Source: Hydractinia symbiolongicarpus (taxonomy: Eukaryota > Cnidaria > Hydrozoa > Anthoathecata > Hydractiniidae). From it: DNA of 64,000 bases. The stretch covers positions 29,824,001 through 29,888,000 of the forward strand of contig NC_079884.1 of the NCBI RefSeq assembly GCF_029227915.1. The letters are read 5' to 3'. The notes beneath the pieces were generated by a model. It saw only the letters and a list, made by a program, of their open reading frames with translations. It made no database searches and was not told the origin of the DNA. Both the position numbers and the translations under genes were made by a program. Of this stretch, positions 1 through 11,785 are shown in pieces; the first letter of the stretch is position 1; each line of letters starts with the position of its first letter.

Positions 1-3000
1 TCATTTCCCGAACGATTTTTTAAATTATTTCTTCACCACTAAAACGTATAAGACTTGTAGTTTTCAAAAATGTTTTCATTCTTGATAAGACGCTAAAGAA
101 AAGAAGTTTAATCGCTGGCAAACGAAAACCCGCGATTTCCCGGAAATCCCGAGCTTGGCCCGTATAGTCAAAAGTATACAAAGGAAGTACCCAGGGAGTA
201 AACTCATTTCCGGAACGATTTTTTAAATTATTTTTTCACCACTAAAACGCATGAGACTTGTAGTCTTCAAACTTGTTTTCATTTTTGATGAGACGCTGAA
301 TACAAGAAGTTTAATCGTCGGCAAAGGAAAACCTGCGATTTCCCGTAAATCCCGGACTCGGCCTGTAAAGTCAAAAGTATACAAAGAAAGTACCCAGGGT
401 GTAAACTCATTTCCCGAACGATTTTTTAAATTATTATTTCACCATTAAAACGCATGAGACTTGTAGTTTTCAAAAATGTTTTCATTTTTGATGAGACGCT
501 TAATGAAAGAGGTTTAATCGCCGGCAAACGAAAACCTGCGATTTCCCGTAAATCCCGGGCTTGTCCCGTATAGTCCAACGTATACAAGGAAAGTACCCTG
601 TGAGTTAACTTATTTCCAGAGCGATTTTTTAAATTATCTTTTCACCACTAAATCGCATGAGACTTGTAGTTTTCAAAAATGTTTTCATTTTTGATGAGAC
701 GCTGAATAAAAGAAGTTTAATCGCTGGCAACGAAAACCCGCGATTTCCCGTAAATCCCGGGCTTGGCACGTATAGTTGAATGTATATAAAGAAAGTACCC
801 AAGGAGTTAACTGATTTCCCGAACGATTTTTCAAATTATTTCTGCACCACTAGAACGAATGAGGCTTGTAGTTTTCAAAAATGTTTTCATTTTTAATGAG
901 ACGCTTAATGAAAGAGGTTTAATCGCCGGCAAACAAAAACCCGCTATTTCCCGTAAATCCCGGGCTTCTCCCGTATAGTCCAATGTATACAAAGAAAGTA
1001 CCCTGTGAGTTAACTCATTTCCAGAACGATTTTTTAAATTATCTTTTCACCACTAAAACGCATGAGACTTGTAGTTTTCAAAAATGTTTTCATTTTTGAT
1101 GGGACGGTGAATAAAAGAAGTTTAATTGCCGGCAAACGAAAACCCGCGACTTCCCGTAACTCCCGGACTCGTCCCGTATAGTCAAAATTACACGAAGAAA
1201 GTACCCAGGGAGTAAACTCATTTCCCGAACGATTTTTTAAATTATTTCTTCACCACTAAAACGTATAAGACTTGTAGTTTTCGAAAATGTTTTCATTCTT
1301 GATAAGACGCTAAAGAAAAGAAGTTTAATCGCTGGCAAACGAAAACCCGCGATTTCCCGGAAATCCCGAGCTTGGCCCGTATAGTCAAAAGTATACAAAG
1401 GAAGTACCCAGGGAGTAAACTCATTTCCGGAACGATTTTTTAAATTATTTTTTCACCACTAAAACGCATGAGACTTGTAGTCTTCAAACTTGTTTTCATT
1501 TTTGATGAGACGCTGAATACAAGAAGTTTAATCGTCGGCAAAGGAAAACCTGCGATTTCCCGTAAATCCCGGACTCGGCCTGTAAAGTCAAAAGTATACA
1601 AAGAAAGTACCCAGGGTGTAAACTCATTTCCCGAACGATTTTTTAAATTATTATTTCACCATTAAAACGCATGAGACTTGTAGTTTTCAAAAATGTTTTC
1701 ATTTTTGATGAGACGCTAAATAGAAGAAGTTTAATCGCCGGCAAACAAAAACCTGCGATTTCCCGTAAATCCCGGACTCGGCCCATATAGTCAAAAGTAT
1801 ACAAAGGAAGTACCCAGGGTGTAAACTCATTTCCCGAACGATTTTTTAAATTATTATTTCACCACTAAAGCCCATGAGACTTGTAGTTTTTAAAAATGTT
1901 TTCATTTTTGATGAGACGCTGTATAAAAGAAGTTTAATCGCCGGCAAACGAAAACCCGCGAAATCACGTAAATCCCGGACTCGGCCCGTATAGTCAAAAG
2001 TATACAAAGAAAGTACCCAGGGAGTAAACTCATTTCCCGAACGATTTTTTAAATTATTTTTTCACCACTAAAACGCATGAGACTTGTAGTTTTCAGAAAT
2101 GTTTTCATTTTTGATGAGATGCCTAATGAAAGTGGTTTAATCGCCGGCAAACGAAAACCCGCGATTTCCCGTAAATCCCGGGCTTGGCCCGTACAGTCGA
2201 ATGTATACAAAGAAAGTACCCTGTGAGTAAACTCATTTCCAAAACGATTTTTTAAATTATCTTTTCACAACTAAAACGCATGAGACTTGTAGTTTTCAAA
2301 AATGTTTTCATTTTTGATGAGACACTGAATAAAAGAAGTTTAATCGCCGGCAAACGAAAACCCGCCATTTCCCGTAAATCCCGAGCTTGGCCCGTATAGT
2401 CAAAAGTATACAAAGGAAGTACCCAGGGAGTAAACTCATTTCCGGAACGATTTTTTAAATTATTTTTTCACCACTAAAACGCATGAGACTTGTAGTCTTC
2501 AAACTTGTTTTCATTTTTGATGAGACGCTGAATACAAGAAGTTTAATCGTCGGCAAAGGAAAACCTGCGATTTCCCGTAAATCCCGGACTCGGCCTGTAA
2601 AGTCAAAAGTATACAAAGAAAGTACCCAGGGTGTGAACTCATTTCCCGAACGATTTTTTAAATTATTATTTCACCATTAAAACGCATGAGACTTGTAGTT
2701 TTCAAAAATGTTTTCATTTTTGATGAGACGCTGAATAAAAGAAGTTTAATCGCCGGCAAACGAAAACCTGCGATTTCCCGTAAATCCCGGACTCGGCCCA
2801 TATAGTCAAAAGTATACAAAGAAAGTACCCAGGGTGTAAACTCATTTCCCGAACGATTTTTTAAATTATTATTTCACCACTAAAGCCCATGAGACTTGTA
2901 GTTTTCAAAAATGTTTTCATTTTTGATGAGACACTGAATAAAAGAAGTTTAATCGCCGGCAAACGAAAACCCGCCATTTCCCGTAAATCCCGAGCTTGGC

Positions 3001-6000
3001 CCGTATAGTCAAAAGTATACAAAGGAAGTACCCAGGGAGTAAACTCATTTCCGGAACGATTTTTTAAATTATTTTTTCACCACTAAAACGCATGAGACTT
3101 GTAGTCTTCAAACTTGTTTTCATTTTTGATGAGACGCTGAATACAAGAAGTTTAATCGTCGGCAAAGGAAAACCTGCGATTTCCCGTAAATCCCGGACTC
3201 GGCCTGTAAAGTCAAAAGTATACAAAGAAAGTACCCAGGGTGTGAACTCATTTCCCGAACGATTTTTTAAATTATTATTTCACCATTAAAACGCATGAGA
3301 CTTGTAGTTTTCAAAAATGTTTTCATTTTTGATGAGACGCTGAATAAAAGAAGTTTAATCGCCGGCAAACGAAAACCTGCGATTTCCCGTAAATCCCGGA
3401 CTCGGCCCATATAGTCAAAAGTATACAAAGAAAGTACCCAGGGTGTAAACTCATTTCCCGAACGATTTTTTAAATTATTATTTCACCACTAAAGCCCATG
3501 AGACTTGTAGTTTTTAAAAATGTTTTCATTTTTGATGAGACGCTGTATAAAAGAAGTTTAATCGCCGGCAAACGAAAACCCGCCATTTCCCGTAAACGCC
3601 GGACTCGGCCCGTATAGTCAAAAGTATACCAGGAGAGTACCCAGGGAGTAAACTCATTTCCCGAACGATTTTTTAAATTATTTTTTCACCACTACAACGC
3701 ATGAGACTTGTAGTTTTCAAAAATGTTTTCATTTTTGATGAGACGCTGAATAAAAGAAGTTTAATCACCGGCAAACGAAAACCTGCGATTCCCCGTAAAT
3801 CCCGGACTCGGCCTGTAAAGTCAAAAGTATACAAAAAAAGTACCCCGGGAGTAAACTCATTTCCCGAACGATTTTTCAAATTATTATTTCACCACTAAAT
3901 CCCAAGAGACTTGTAGTTTTTAAAAATGTTTTCATTTTTGATGAGACGCTGAATAAAAGAAGTTTAATTGCCGGCAAACGAAAACCCGCGACTTCCCGTA
4001 ACTCCCGGACTCGGCCCGTATAGTCAAAAGTACACGAAGAAAGTACCCAGGGAGTAAACTCATTTCACGAACGATTTTTTAAATTATTTCTTCACCACTA
4101 AAACGCATAAGAATTGTAGTTTTCAAAAATGTTTTCATTCTTGATGAGACGCTAAATACAAGAAGTTTAATCGCCGGCAAAGGAAAACCTGCGATTTCCC
4201 GTAAATCCCGGACTCGGCCTGTAAAGTCAAAAGTATACAAAGAAAGTACCCAGGGTGTAAACTCATTTCCCGAACAATTTTTTAAATTATTATTTCACCA
4301 TTAAAACGCATGAGACTTGTAGTTTTCAAAAATGTGTTCATTTTTGATGAGACGCTGAATAAAAGAAGTTTAATCGCCGGCAAACGAAAACCTGCGATTT
4401 CCCGTAAATCCCGGACTCGGCCCGTATAGTCAAAAGTATACAAAGAAAGTACCAAGGGTGTAAAATCATTTCCCGAACGATTTTTTAAATTATTACTTCA
4501 CCACTAAAGCCCATGAGACTTGTAGTTTTTAAAAATGTTTTCATTTTTGATGAAACGCTGAATAAAAGAAGTTTAATTGCCGGCAAACGAAAACCCGCGA
4601 CTTCCCGTAACTCCGACTCGGCCTGTAAAGTCAAAAGTATACAAAGAAAGTACCCAGGGTGTGAACTCATTTCCCGAACGATTTTTTAAATTATTATTTC
4701 ACCATTAAAACGCATGAGACTTGTAGTTTTCAAAAATGTTTTCATTTTTGATGAGACGCTGAATAAAAGAAGTTTAATCGCCGGCAAACGAAAACCTGCG
4801 ATTTCCCGTAAATCCCGGACTCGGCCCATATAGTCAAAAGTATACAAAGAAAGTACCCAGGGTGTAAACTCATTTCCCGAACGATTTTTTAAATTATTAT
4901 TTCACCACTAAAGCCCATGAGACTTGTAGTTTTTAAAAATGTTTTCATTTTTGATGAGACGCTGTATAAAAGAAGTTTAATCGCCGGCAAACGAAAACCC
5001 GCCATTTCCCGTAAACGCCGGACTCGGCCCGTATAGTCAAAAGTATACCAGGAGAGTACCCAGGGAGTAAACTCATTTCCCGAACGATTTTTTAAATTAT
5101 TTTTTCACCACTACAACGCATGAGACTTGTAGTTTTCAAAAATGTTTTCATTTTTGATGAGACGCTGAATAAAAGAAGTTTAATCACCGGCAAACGAAAA
5201 CCTGCGATTCCCCGTAAATCCCGGACTCGGCCTGTAAAGTCAAAAGTATACAAAAAAAGTACCCCGGGAGTAAACTCATTTCCCGAACGATTTTTCAAAT
5301 TATTATTTCACCACTAAATCCCAAGAGACTTGTAGTTTTTAAAAATGTTTTCATTTTTGATGAGACGCTGAATAAAAGAAGTTTAATTGCCGGCAAACGA
5401 AAACCCGCGACTTCCCGTAACTCCCGGACTCGGCCCGTATAGTCAAAAGTACACGAAGAAAGTACCCAGGGAGTAAACTCATTTCACGAACGATTTTTTA
5501 AATTATTTCTTCACCACTAAAACGCATAAGAATTGTAGTTTTCAAAAATGTTTTCATTCTTGATGAGACGCTAAATACAAGAAGTTTAATCGCCGGCAAA
5601 GGAAAACCTGCGATTTCCCGTAAATCCCGGACTCGGCCTGTAAAGTCAAAAGTATACAAAGAAAGTACCCAGGGTGTAAACTCATTTCCCGAACAATTTT
5701 TTAAATTATTATTTCACCATTAAAACGCATGAGACTTGTAGTTTTCAAAAATGTGTTCATTTTTGATGAGACGCTGAATAAAAGAAGTTTAATCGCCGGC
5801 AAACGAAAACCTGCGATTTCCCGTAAATCCCGGACTCGGCCCGTATAGTCAAAAGTATACAAAGAAAGTACCAAGGGTGTAAAATCATTTCCCGAACGAT
5901 TTTTTAAATTATTACTTCACCACTAAAGCCCATGAGACTTGTAGTTTTTAAAAATGTTTTCATTTTTGATGAAACGCTGAATAAAAGAAGTTTAATTGCC

Positions 6001-9000
6001 GGCAAACGAAAACCCGCGACTTCCCGTAACTCCCGCACTCGGCCCGTATAGTCAAAAGTACACGAAGAAAGTACCCAGGGAGTAAACTCTTTTCCCGAAC
6101 GATTTTTTAAGTTATTTCTTCACCACTAAAACGCATAAGACTTGTAGTTTTCAAAAATGTTTTCATTCTTGATGAGACGCTAAATACAAGAAGTTTAATC
6201 GCCGGCAAAGGAAAACCTGCGATTTCCCGTAAATCCCGGACTCGAAATGTAAAGTCAAAAGTATACAAAGAAAGTACCCAGGGTGTAAACTCATTTCCCG
6301 AACGATTTTTTAAATTATTATTTCACCATTAAAACGCATGAGACTTGTAGTTTTCAAAAATGTTTTCATTTTTGATGAGACGCTGAATAAAAGAAGTTTA
6401 ATCGCCGGCAAACGAAAACCTGCGATTTCTCGTAAATCCCGGACTCGGCCCGTATAGTCAAAAGTATACAAAGAAAGTACCCAGGGAGTAAACTCATTTC
6501 CCGAACGATTTTTTAAATTATTTTTTTACCACTAAAACGCATGAGACTTGTAGTTTTCAGAAATGTTTTCATTTTTGATGAGATGCCTAATGAAAGTGGT
6601 TTAATCGCCGGCAAACGAAAACCCGCAATTTCCCGTAAAGCCCGGGCTTGGCCCGTACAGTCGAATGTATACAAAGAAAGTACCCTGTGAGTAAACTCAT
6701 TTCCAAAACGATTTTTTAAATTATCTTTTCACCACTAAAACGCATGAGACTTGTAGTTTACAAAAATGTTTTCATTTTTGATGAGACACTGAATAAAAGA
6801 AGTTTAATCGCCGGCAAACGAAAACCCGCCATTTCCCGTAAATCCCGGGCTTGGCCCGTATAGTCAAAAGTATACAAAGAAAGTACCCAGCGAGTGAACT
6901 CATTTCTCGAACGATTTTTTATATTATTTTTTCACCACTAAAACGCATAAGACTTGTAGTTTTCAAAAATGTTTTCATTTTTGATGGGACGCTGAATAAA
7001 AGAAGTTTAATCGCCGGCAAACGAAAACCCGCGATTTCCCGTAAATCCCGGGCTTGGCCCGTATAGTTGAATGTATATAAAGAAAGTACCCAAGGAGTAA
7101 ACTGAATTCCCAAACGATTTTTCAAATTATTTCTGCACCACTAGAACGAATGAGACTTGTAGTTTTCAAAAATGTTTTCATTTTTGATGAGACGCTGAAT
7201 AAAAGAAGTTTAATCGCCAGCAAACGAAAACATGCGATTTCCCGTAAATCCCAGACTCGGCCCGTATAGTCAAAACTATACAAAGAAAGTACCCAGGGAG
7301 TAAACTCATTTCCCGAACGATTTTTTAAATTATTATTTCACCACTAAAGCCCATGAGACTTGTAGTATTTAAAAATGTTTTCATTTTTGATGAGACGCTG
7401 AATAAAAGGAGTTTAATCGCCGGCAAACGAAAACCCGCCATTTCCCGTAAACGCCGGACTCGGCCCGTATAGTCAAAAGTATACCAGGAGAGTACCCAGG
7501 GAGTAAACTCATTTCCCGAACGATTTTTTAAATTATTTTTTCACCACTAAAACGCATGAGACTTGTAGTTTTCAGAAATGTTTTCATTTTTGATGAGATG
7601 CCTAATGAAAGTGGTTTAATCGCCGGCAAACGAAAACCCGCGATTTCCCGTAAATCCCGGGCTTGGCCCGTACAGTCGAATGTATACAAAGAAAGTACCC
7701 TGTGAGTAAACTCATTTCCAAAACGATTTTTTAAATTATCTTTTCACAACTAAAACGCATGAGACTTGTAGTTTTCAAAAATGTTTTCATTTTTGATGAG
7801 ACACTGAATAAAAGAAGTTTAATCGCCGGCAAACGAAAACCCGCCATTTCCCGTAAATCCCGAGCTTGGCCCGTATAGTCAAAAGTATACAAAGGAAGTA
7901 CCCAGGGAGTAAACTCATTTCCGGAACGATTTTTTAAATTATTTTTTCACCACTAAAACGCATGAGACTTGTAGTCTTCAAACTTGTTTTCATTTTTGAT
8001 GAGACGCTGAATACAAGAAGTTTAATCGTCGGCAAAGGAAAACCTGCGATTCCCCGTAAATCCCGGACTCGGCCTGTAAAGTCAAAAGTATACAAAAAAA
8101 GTACCCCGGGAGTAAACTCATTTCCCGAACGATTTTTCAAATTATTATTTCACCACTAAATCCCAAGAGACTTGTAGTTTTTAAAAATGTTTTCATTTTT
8201 GATGAGACGCTGAATAAAAGAAGTTTAATTGCCGGCAAACGAAAACCCGCGACTTCCCGTAACTCCCGGACTCGGCCCGTATATTCAAAAGTACACGAAG
8301 AAAGTACCCAGGGAGTAAACTCATTTCACGAACGATTTTTTAAATTATTTCTTCACCACTAAAACGCATAAGAATTGTAGTTTTCAAAAATGTTTTCATT
8401 CTTGATGAGACGCTAAATACAAGAAGTTTAATCGCCGGCAAAGGAAAACCTGCGATTTCCCGTAAATCCCGGACTCGGCCTGTAAAGTCAAAAGTATACA
8501 AAGAAAGTACCCAGGGTGTAAACTCATTTCCCGAACAATTTTTTAAATTATTATTTCACCATTAAAACGCATGAGACTTGTAGTTTTCAAAAATGTTTTC
8601 ATTTTTGATGAGACGCTGAATAAAAGAAGTTTAATCGCCGGCAAACGAAAACCTGCGATTTCCCGTAAATCCCGGACTCGGCCCGTATAGTCAAAAGTAT
8701 ACAAAGAAAGTACCAAGGGTGTAAAATCATTTCCCGAACGATTTTTTAAATTATTACTTCACCACTAAAGCCCATGAGACTTGTAGTTTTTAAAAATGTT
8801 TTCATTTTTGATGAAACGCTGAATAAAAGAAGTTTAATTGCCGGCAAACGAAAACCCGCGACTTCCCGTAACTCCCGCACTCGGCCCGTATAGTCAAAAG
8901 TACACGAAGAAAGTACCCAGGGAGTAAACTCTTTTCCCGAACGATTTTTTAAGTTATTTCTTCACCACTAAAACGCATAAGACTTGTAGTTTTCAAAAAT

Positions 9001-9825
9001 GTTTTCATTCTTGATGAGACGCTAAATACAAGAAGTTTAATCGCCGGCAAAGGAAAACCTGCGATTTCCCGTAAATCCCGGACTCGAACTGTAAAGTCAA
9101 AAGTATACAAAGAAAGTACCCAGGGTGTAAACTCATTTCCCGAACGATTTTTTAAATTATTATTTCACCATTAAAACGCATGAGACTTGTAGTTTTCAAA
9201 AATGTTTTCATTTTTGATGAGACGCTGAATAAAAGAAGTTTAATCGCCGGCAAACGAAAACCTGCGATTTCCCGTAAATCCCAGACTCGGCCCGTATAGT
9301 CAAAAGTATACAAAGAAAGTACCCAGGGTGTAAACTCATTTCCCGAACGATTTTTTAAATTATTATTTCACCACTAAACCCCATGAGACTTGTAGTATTT
9401 AAAAATGTTTTCATTTTTGATGAGACGCTGAATAAAAGGAGTTTAATCGCCGGCAAACGAAAACCCGCGAAATCCCGTAAATCCCGGACTCGGCCCGTAT
9501 AGTCAAAAGTATACCAGGAGAGTACCCAGGGAGTAAACTCATTTCCCGAACGATTTTTTAAATTATTTTTTCACCACTAAAACGCATGAGACTTGTACTT
9601 TTCAAAAATGTTTTCATTTTTGATGAGACGCTGAATAAAAGAAGTTTAATCACCGGCAAACGAAAACCTGCAATTCCCCGTAAATCCCGGACTCGGCCTG
9701 TAAAGTCAAAAGTATACAAAAAAAGTACCCAGGGAGTAAACTCATTTCCCGAACGATTTTTCAAATTATTATTTCACCACTAAATCCCATGAGACTTGTA
9801 GTTTTTAAAAATGTTTTCATTTTTT
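1..9825 (+). repeat. ~203-bp satellite array, left block
   Basis: About 48 head-to-tail monomers of roughly 203 bp. Landmarks recur in every unit: GAGACTTGTAG, a CATTTTTGATGAGACGCTG stretch, GTTTAATCGCCGGCAAACG, CGGGCTTGGCCCGTATAG or a CGGACTCGG variant, TATACAAAGAAAGTACCC, and TTTTTTAAATTATT followed by TCACCACTAAAACGC. Monomers differ by scattered substitutions and fall into subfamilies, for example those with TAGTCTTCAAACTTG in place of TAGTTTTCAAAAATG. Larger blocks are duplicated, such as a 1217-bp (six-monomer) offset between 251 and 1468 and a 1419-bp (seven-monomer) tandem duplication from about 3195. The array stops inside a monomer at CATTTTT(G), where non-satellite DNA begins. Open frames of 60-72 codons occur on both strands in phase with the repeat and are not genes. 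Confidence 0.97.
3195..6032 (+). repeat. Tandem duplication of a 1419-bp seven-monomer block
   Basis: Sequence from about 3195 to 4613 is repeated from about 4614 to 6032 with an offset of 1419 bp, and by eye the copies are almost identical. The join is visible near 4612, where ...AACTCC runs directly into GACTCGGCC; three bases are missing relative to the expected CTCCCGGACTCGG, and the sequence then returns to that seen at 3198. A further partial copy of the same variant string begins near 8050. This is a recent higher-order unit inside the satellite. Copy limits are approximate. Confidence 0.8.
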
Positions 9826-10815
9826 GCGGAGAGTAGCGGAGTGCGCGCCAGCGCACGGAGCGTAGCGGAGCCTATTTCCTCATTATATGAGCCAAATATA
9901 AGGAAAAAGAAGTACGATGGAGAGTATATAGCATTTCTATGCGATTTCGTCCCTATACATCCAAATTATAAAAATTCAAACAATAAATCACAGTAATTCA
10001 GCAATTTAATGTGGTCATTCTTTAGTACAGTTTATAGTAAGCGAGACAACGTGTTTATCAAGGAGCAAAGCGATGGAGTGTTTGTTGTTTTTTAAAGATG
10101 GTGCTAACCGGACGAACTGATATTTTCAAGAAAAAGAAAGAGGGAAGTATGAATAGCTAGCTAGTATATCACTATTTTTTACATGTAATGAACCTCTTCT
10201 CACCCACACCTAACTAGCAAATAACTACCAACATATGTGGCAAAATAAGCTGGTATAACACTACCAAATTGGCTAGCTAGCAGCATAAACTAGGTAGTTA
10301 ACCAGCACAAAACTGTTTTTCTCACTAGCTACTTATCTGACATAAAACTGGCTACTTGGCCGGCATAAAATTAGCTATGTAGCTAGATTTAAATGATCCT
10401 TAAGACATATTTTCTAGTCATACACATACTGCACAATGAGTTAATTATGCTCTGATTAGGAAAGTACCATCAAATATCTACAATTATCCACAAAATATGT
10501 TGGTTCTAACAATTTTAGACAAAAAACTAAGAACCAAAAGTTTAGCCAAATCAGCAAAGGAACATTGGTATAGACATATATTCTTTTTAGCAGAAGAGCC
10601 TGGACTTTTTATATAAATAAAAGAATAAATGCAACCTCCATAATGTGTTTTTTGCAACCTTATCCATAGTATTTATTTTGAAAAATATAGTGAAAATGGA
10701 AGGTTATGTAGAGCTATCACTATTTTTCACTTTTAGGTCATTCACACCCCTAAAAAGCTCCCTAACTAAAGCATAAAACATAATTTAGTGGCTCATATTT
10801 TCTAGCTAAATAAAA
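9826..10815. other. Non-satellite left flank, no gene seen
   Basis: Unique-looking, AT-rich DNA between the satellite break and the Polinton left end. It opens with a GC-rich, partly palindromic stretch (9826-9872) holding TAGCGGAG twice and a TGCGC/GCGCA inverted repeat around GCCA. Between about 10145 and 10400 there is low-complexity sequence rich in CTAG, GCTAGCTAG and ACTAGCTA. The rest shows no convincing reading frame. A 61-codon open frame starting at 9811 begins inside the satellite and crosses the junction, so it is not credible as a gene. Confidence 0.7.
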
Positions 10816-11153
10816 AGGGTGCCGATAAGCCGCAAACGCCCGCATATATACGGGCGAGTTCGGGCGACTTTTCGAATTAAATTGACGGTTGTCGGCCGAA
10901 ACCGCCAGAGATAGGAAAAGGCGGATGTTAGGACAGACCCCGTTGGCACTTTACCATTCCACGTCAAATTATAGGCCATCCACGTCAAATCAACGATAGA
11001 AGAGTCTATAAAATCCGTTAGCACCTACGAATGTCCGGATCCGCCCCAACCCCCCAACCCCCGCCGTGTCCCCCGGGCCCCCTCCCCTCCCCATGGGTCC
11101 CTACCCACCCTCATCTGTCGTGCCTTATAATTTATAGTGTTATGTGTGTCTAT
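10816..11153 (+). repeat. Polinton left terminal inverted repeat
   Basis: Two conserved pieces pair with the right end. The outermost 25 bp (10816-10840) matches 27876-27900 inverted, with one mismatch. The inner 247 bp (10907-11153) matches 27257-27503 inverted, and I saw no difference when reading both strands. Between them lie about 66 bp here but about 372 bp on the right, so the arms are asymmetric. The inner arm contains two direct copies of CCACGTCAAA (10959 and 10980) and a C-rich tract ending in CCATGGGTCCCTACCCACCC. A minus-strand open frame here has a counterpart in the other arm only because the arms are identical; it is probably not a gene. Confidence 0.95.
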
Positions 11154-11176
11154 CTTTACCAGAAACAAGTAAAGAT
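11152..11176 (-). terminator. 3'-end hairpin of the leftmost minus-strand block
   Basis: ATCTTTACC, a loop of AGAAACA, then AGTAAAGAT: an eight-base-pair stem plus one mismatch. It lies 19 bp beyond the stop of the minus-strand gene 11196-11531 and touches the inner edge of the inverted repeat. The same hairpin with a perfect nine-base-pair stem recurs at 20194-20218 beyond the integrase stop. The role in 3'-end formation is inferred from placement. Confidence 0.6.
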
Positions 11177-11195
11177 GATTGCAACATTGCAAGGT

Positions 11196-11531
11196 TTAGC
11201 GCCACACAATGTCATAACTGAAGAATTGATTTTGATGATTATTTTGAGATTGTTTGAGACCATTTGATCTGACAAAGGCATCACCCTTGAAACTATAATC
11301 CTTTAATTCATCACAAAGTCTTGCGGGCAACCATGTCTTATATTTATTTCCCATTCTATCTTGAACCTCCGCATACATAGATTTTTCAGAAAGAGCACCA
11401 GGTCTTGATATTTCCATCTCTTTCACATATTTAACAAGGTAAATATCGTTTTTAGGCAGCTCTCTCCACTTTATGATCGGAGTAACTTGTTCTATGTTTT
11501 GTTCAAATTCTTCAACTGTTGGAAAAGCCAT
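11196..11531 (-). CDS. Small conserved Polinton-type protein, function unknown
   Basis: 111 residues starting at ATG 11531; a longer frame using GTG at 11546 is possible but unlikely in a eukaryotic virus. The protein is soluble and has no membrane segment. It has a moderately charged middle (KNDIYLVKYVKEMEI), a KYKTWLPARLCDEL stretch and a basic, Asn/Gln-rich C-terminal part ending in DIVWR. From general recollection, short proteins with this layout recur in animal Polintons, and an OB-fold-like nucleic-acid-binding role has seemed plausible to me, but nothing in the sequence proves it. It is the last gene of the minus block with 11786-12955 and ends 19 bp before the hairpin at 11152-11176. 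TATAAAG-like motifs lie just upstream on the minus strand (about 11560-11575), consistent with its own promoter. No lesion is seen. Confidence 0.7.
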   Translation of the reverse strand: MAFPTVEEFEQNIEQVTPIIKWRELPKNDIYLVKYVKEMEISRPGALSEKSMYAEVQDRMGNKYKTWLPARLCDELKDYSFKGDAFVRSNGLKQSQNNHQNQFFSYDIVWR

Positions 11532-11785
11532 CGTGTTTATATTCACGATTACATCTCTTTATACCACTTTATAGATTCTATTGGAAAGCAGTTTTTGTTA
11601 TCTACCATCTGTCAATCAAACGCTTATAACAATAGGATTTTACATATTTTACATACCAGAAAGTTGTTTACATAAGAAAAAAGTTAAAACGAAAGTAGCC
11701 GTTGCTAAGGATATTTGGTATGTAAGGAATGCATTGTTTCTCTATTGTTATTCTGGCTTGATTGACATTTAATTGACGTCATTCT
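11532..11785. promoter_or_regulatory. Intergenic region with TATA-like motifs and a 10-bp inverted repeat
   Basis: No credible gene. On the minus strand, two TATAAAG-like motifs lie 30-45 bp before the ATG of the 111-residue gene. TTACATACCA (11649-11658) and TGGTATGTAA (11717-11726) form a perfect 10-bp inverted repeat with a 58-base spacer. Its arm starts with TTAC, like the 3' hairpins elsewhere in the element, and could mark the 3' end of 11786-12955. An eight-base palindrome TGACGTCA sits at 11774-11781. Confidence 0.4.

Noticed and set aside
251-9783. Many 61-72 codon open frames such as those starting MRLVVFK or MKNRSGNEF
   Set aside because: They recur with the satellite period, occur on both strands of the same sequence, and also appear in the other arrays. 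They are artefacts of a repeat lacking stops in two frames.
10806-11267. Small frames in the left terminal repeat (10806-11024 minus, 11031-11267 plus) and the counterpart at 27386-27574
   Set aside because: Similarity between the two sides follows from the inverted repeat itself; frames diverge at once outside the identical arm and show no domain.
11774-11781. TGACGTCA as a CREB/ATF site
   Set aside because: A single eight-base palindrome in a non-promoter position; expected by chance often enough that no function is claimed.
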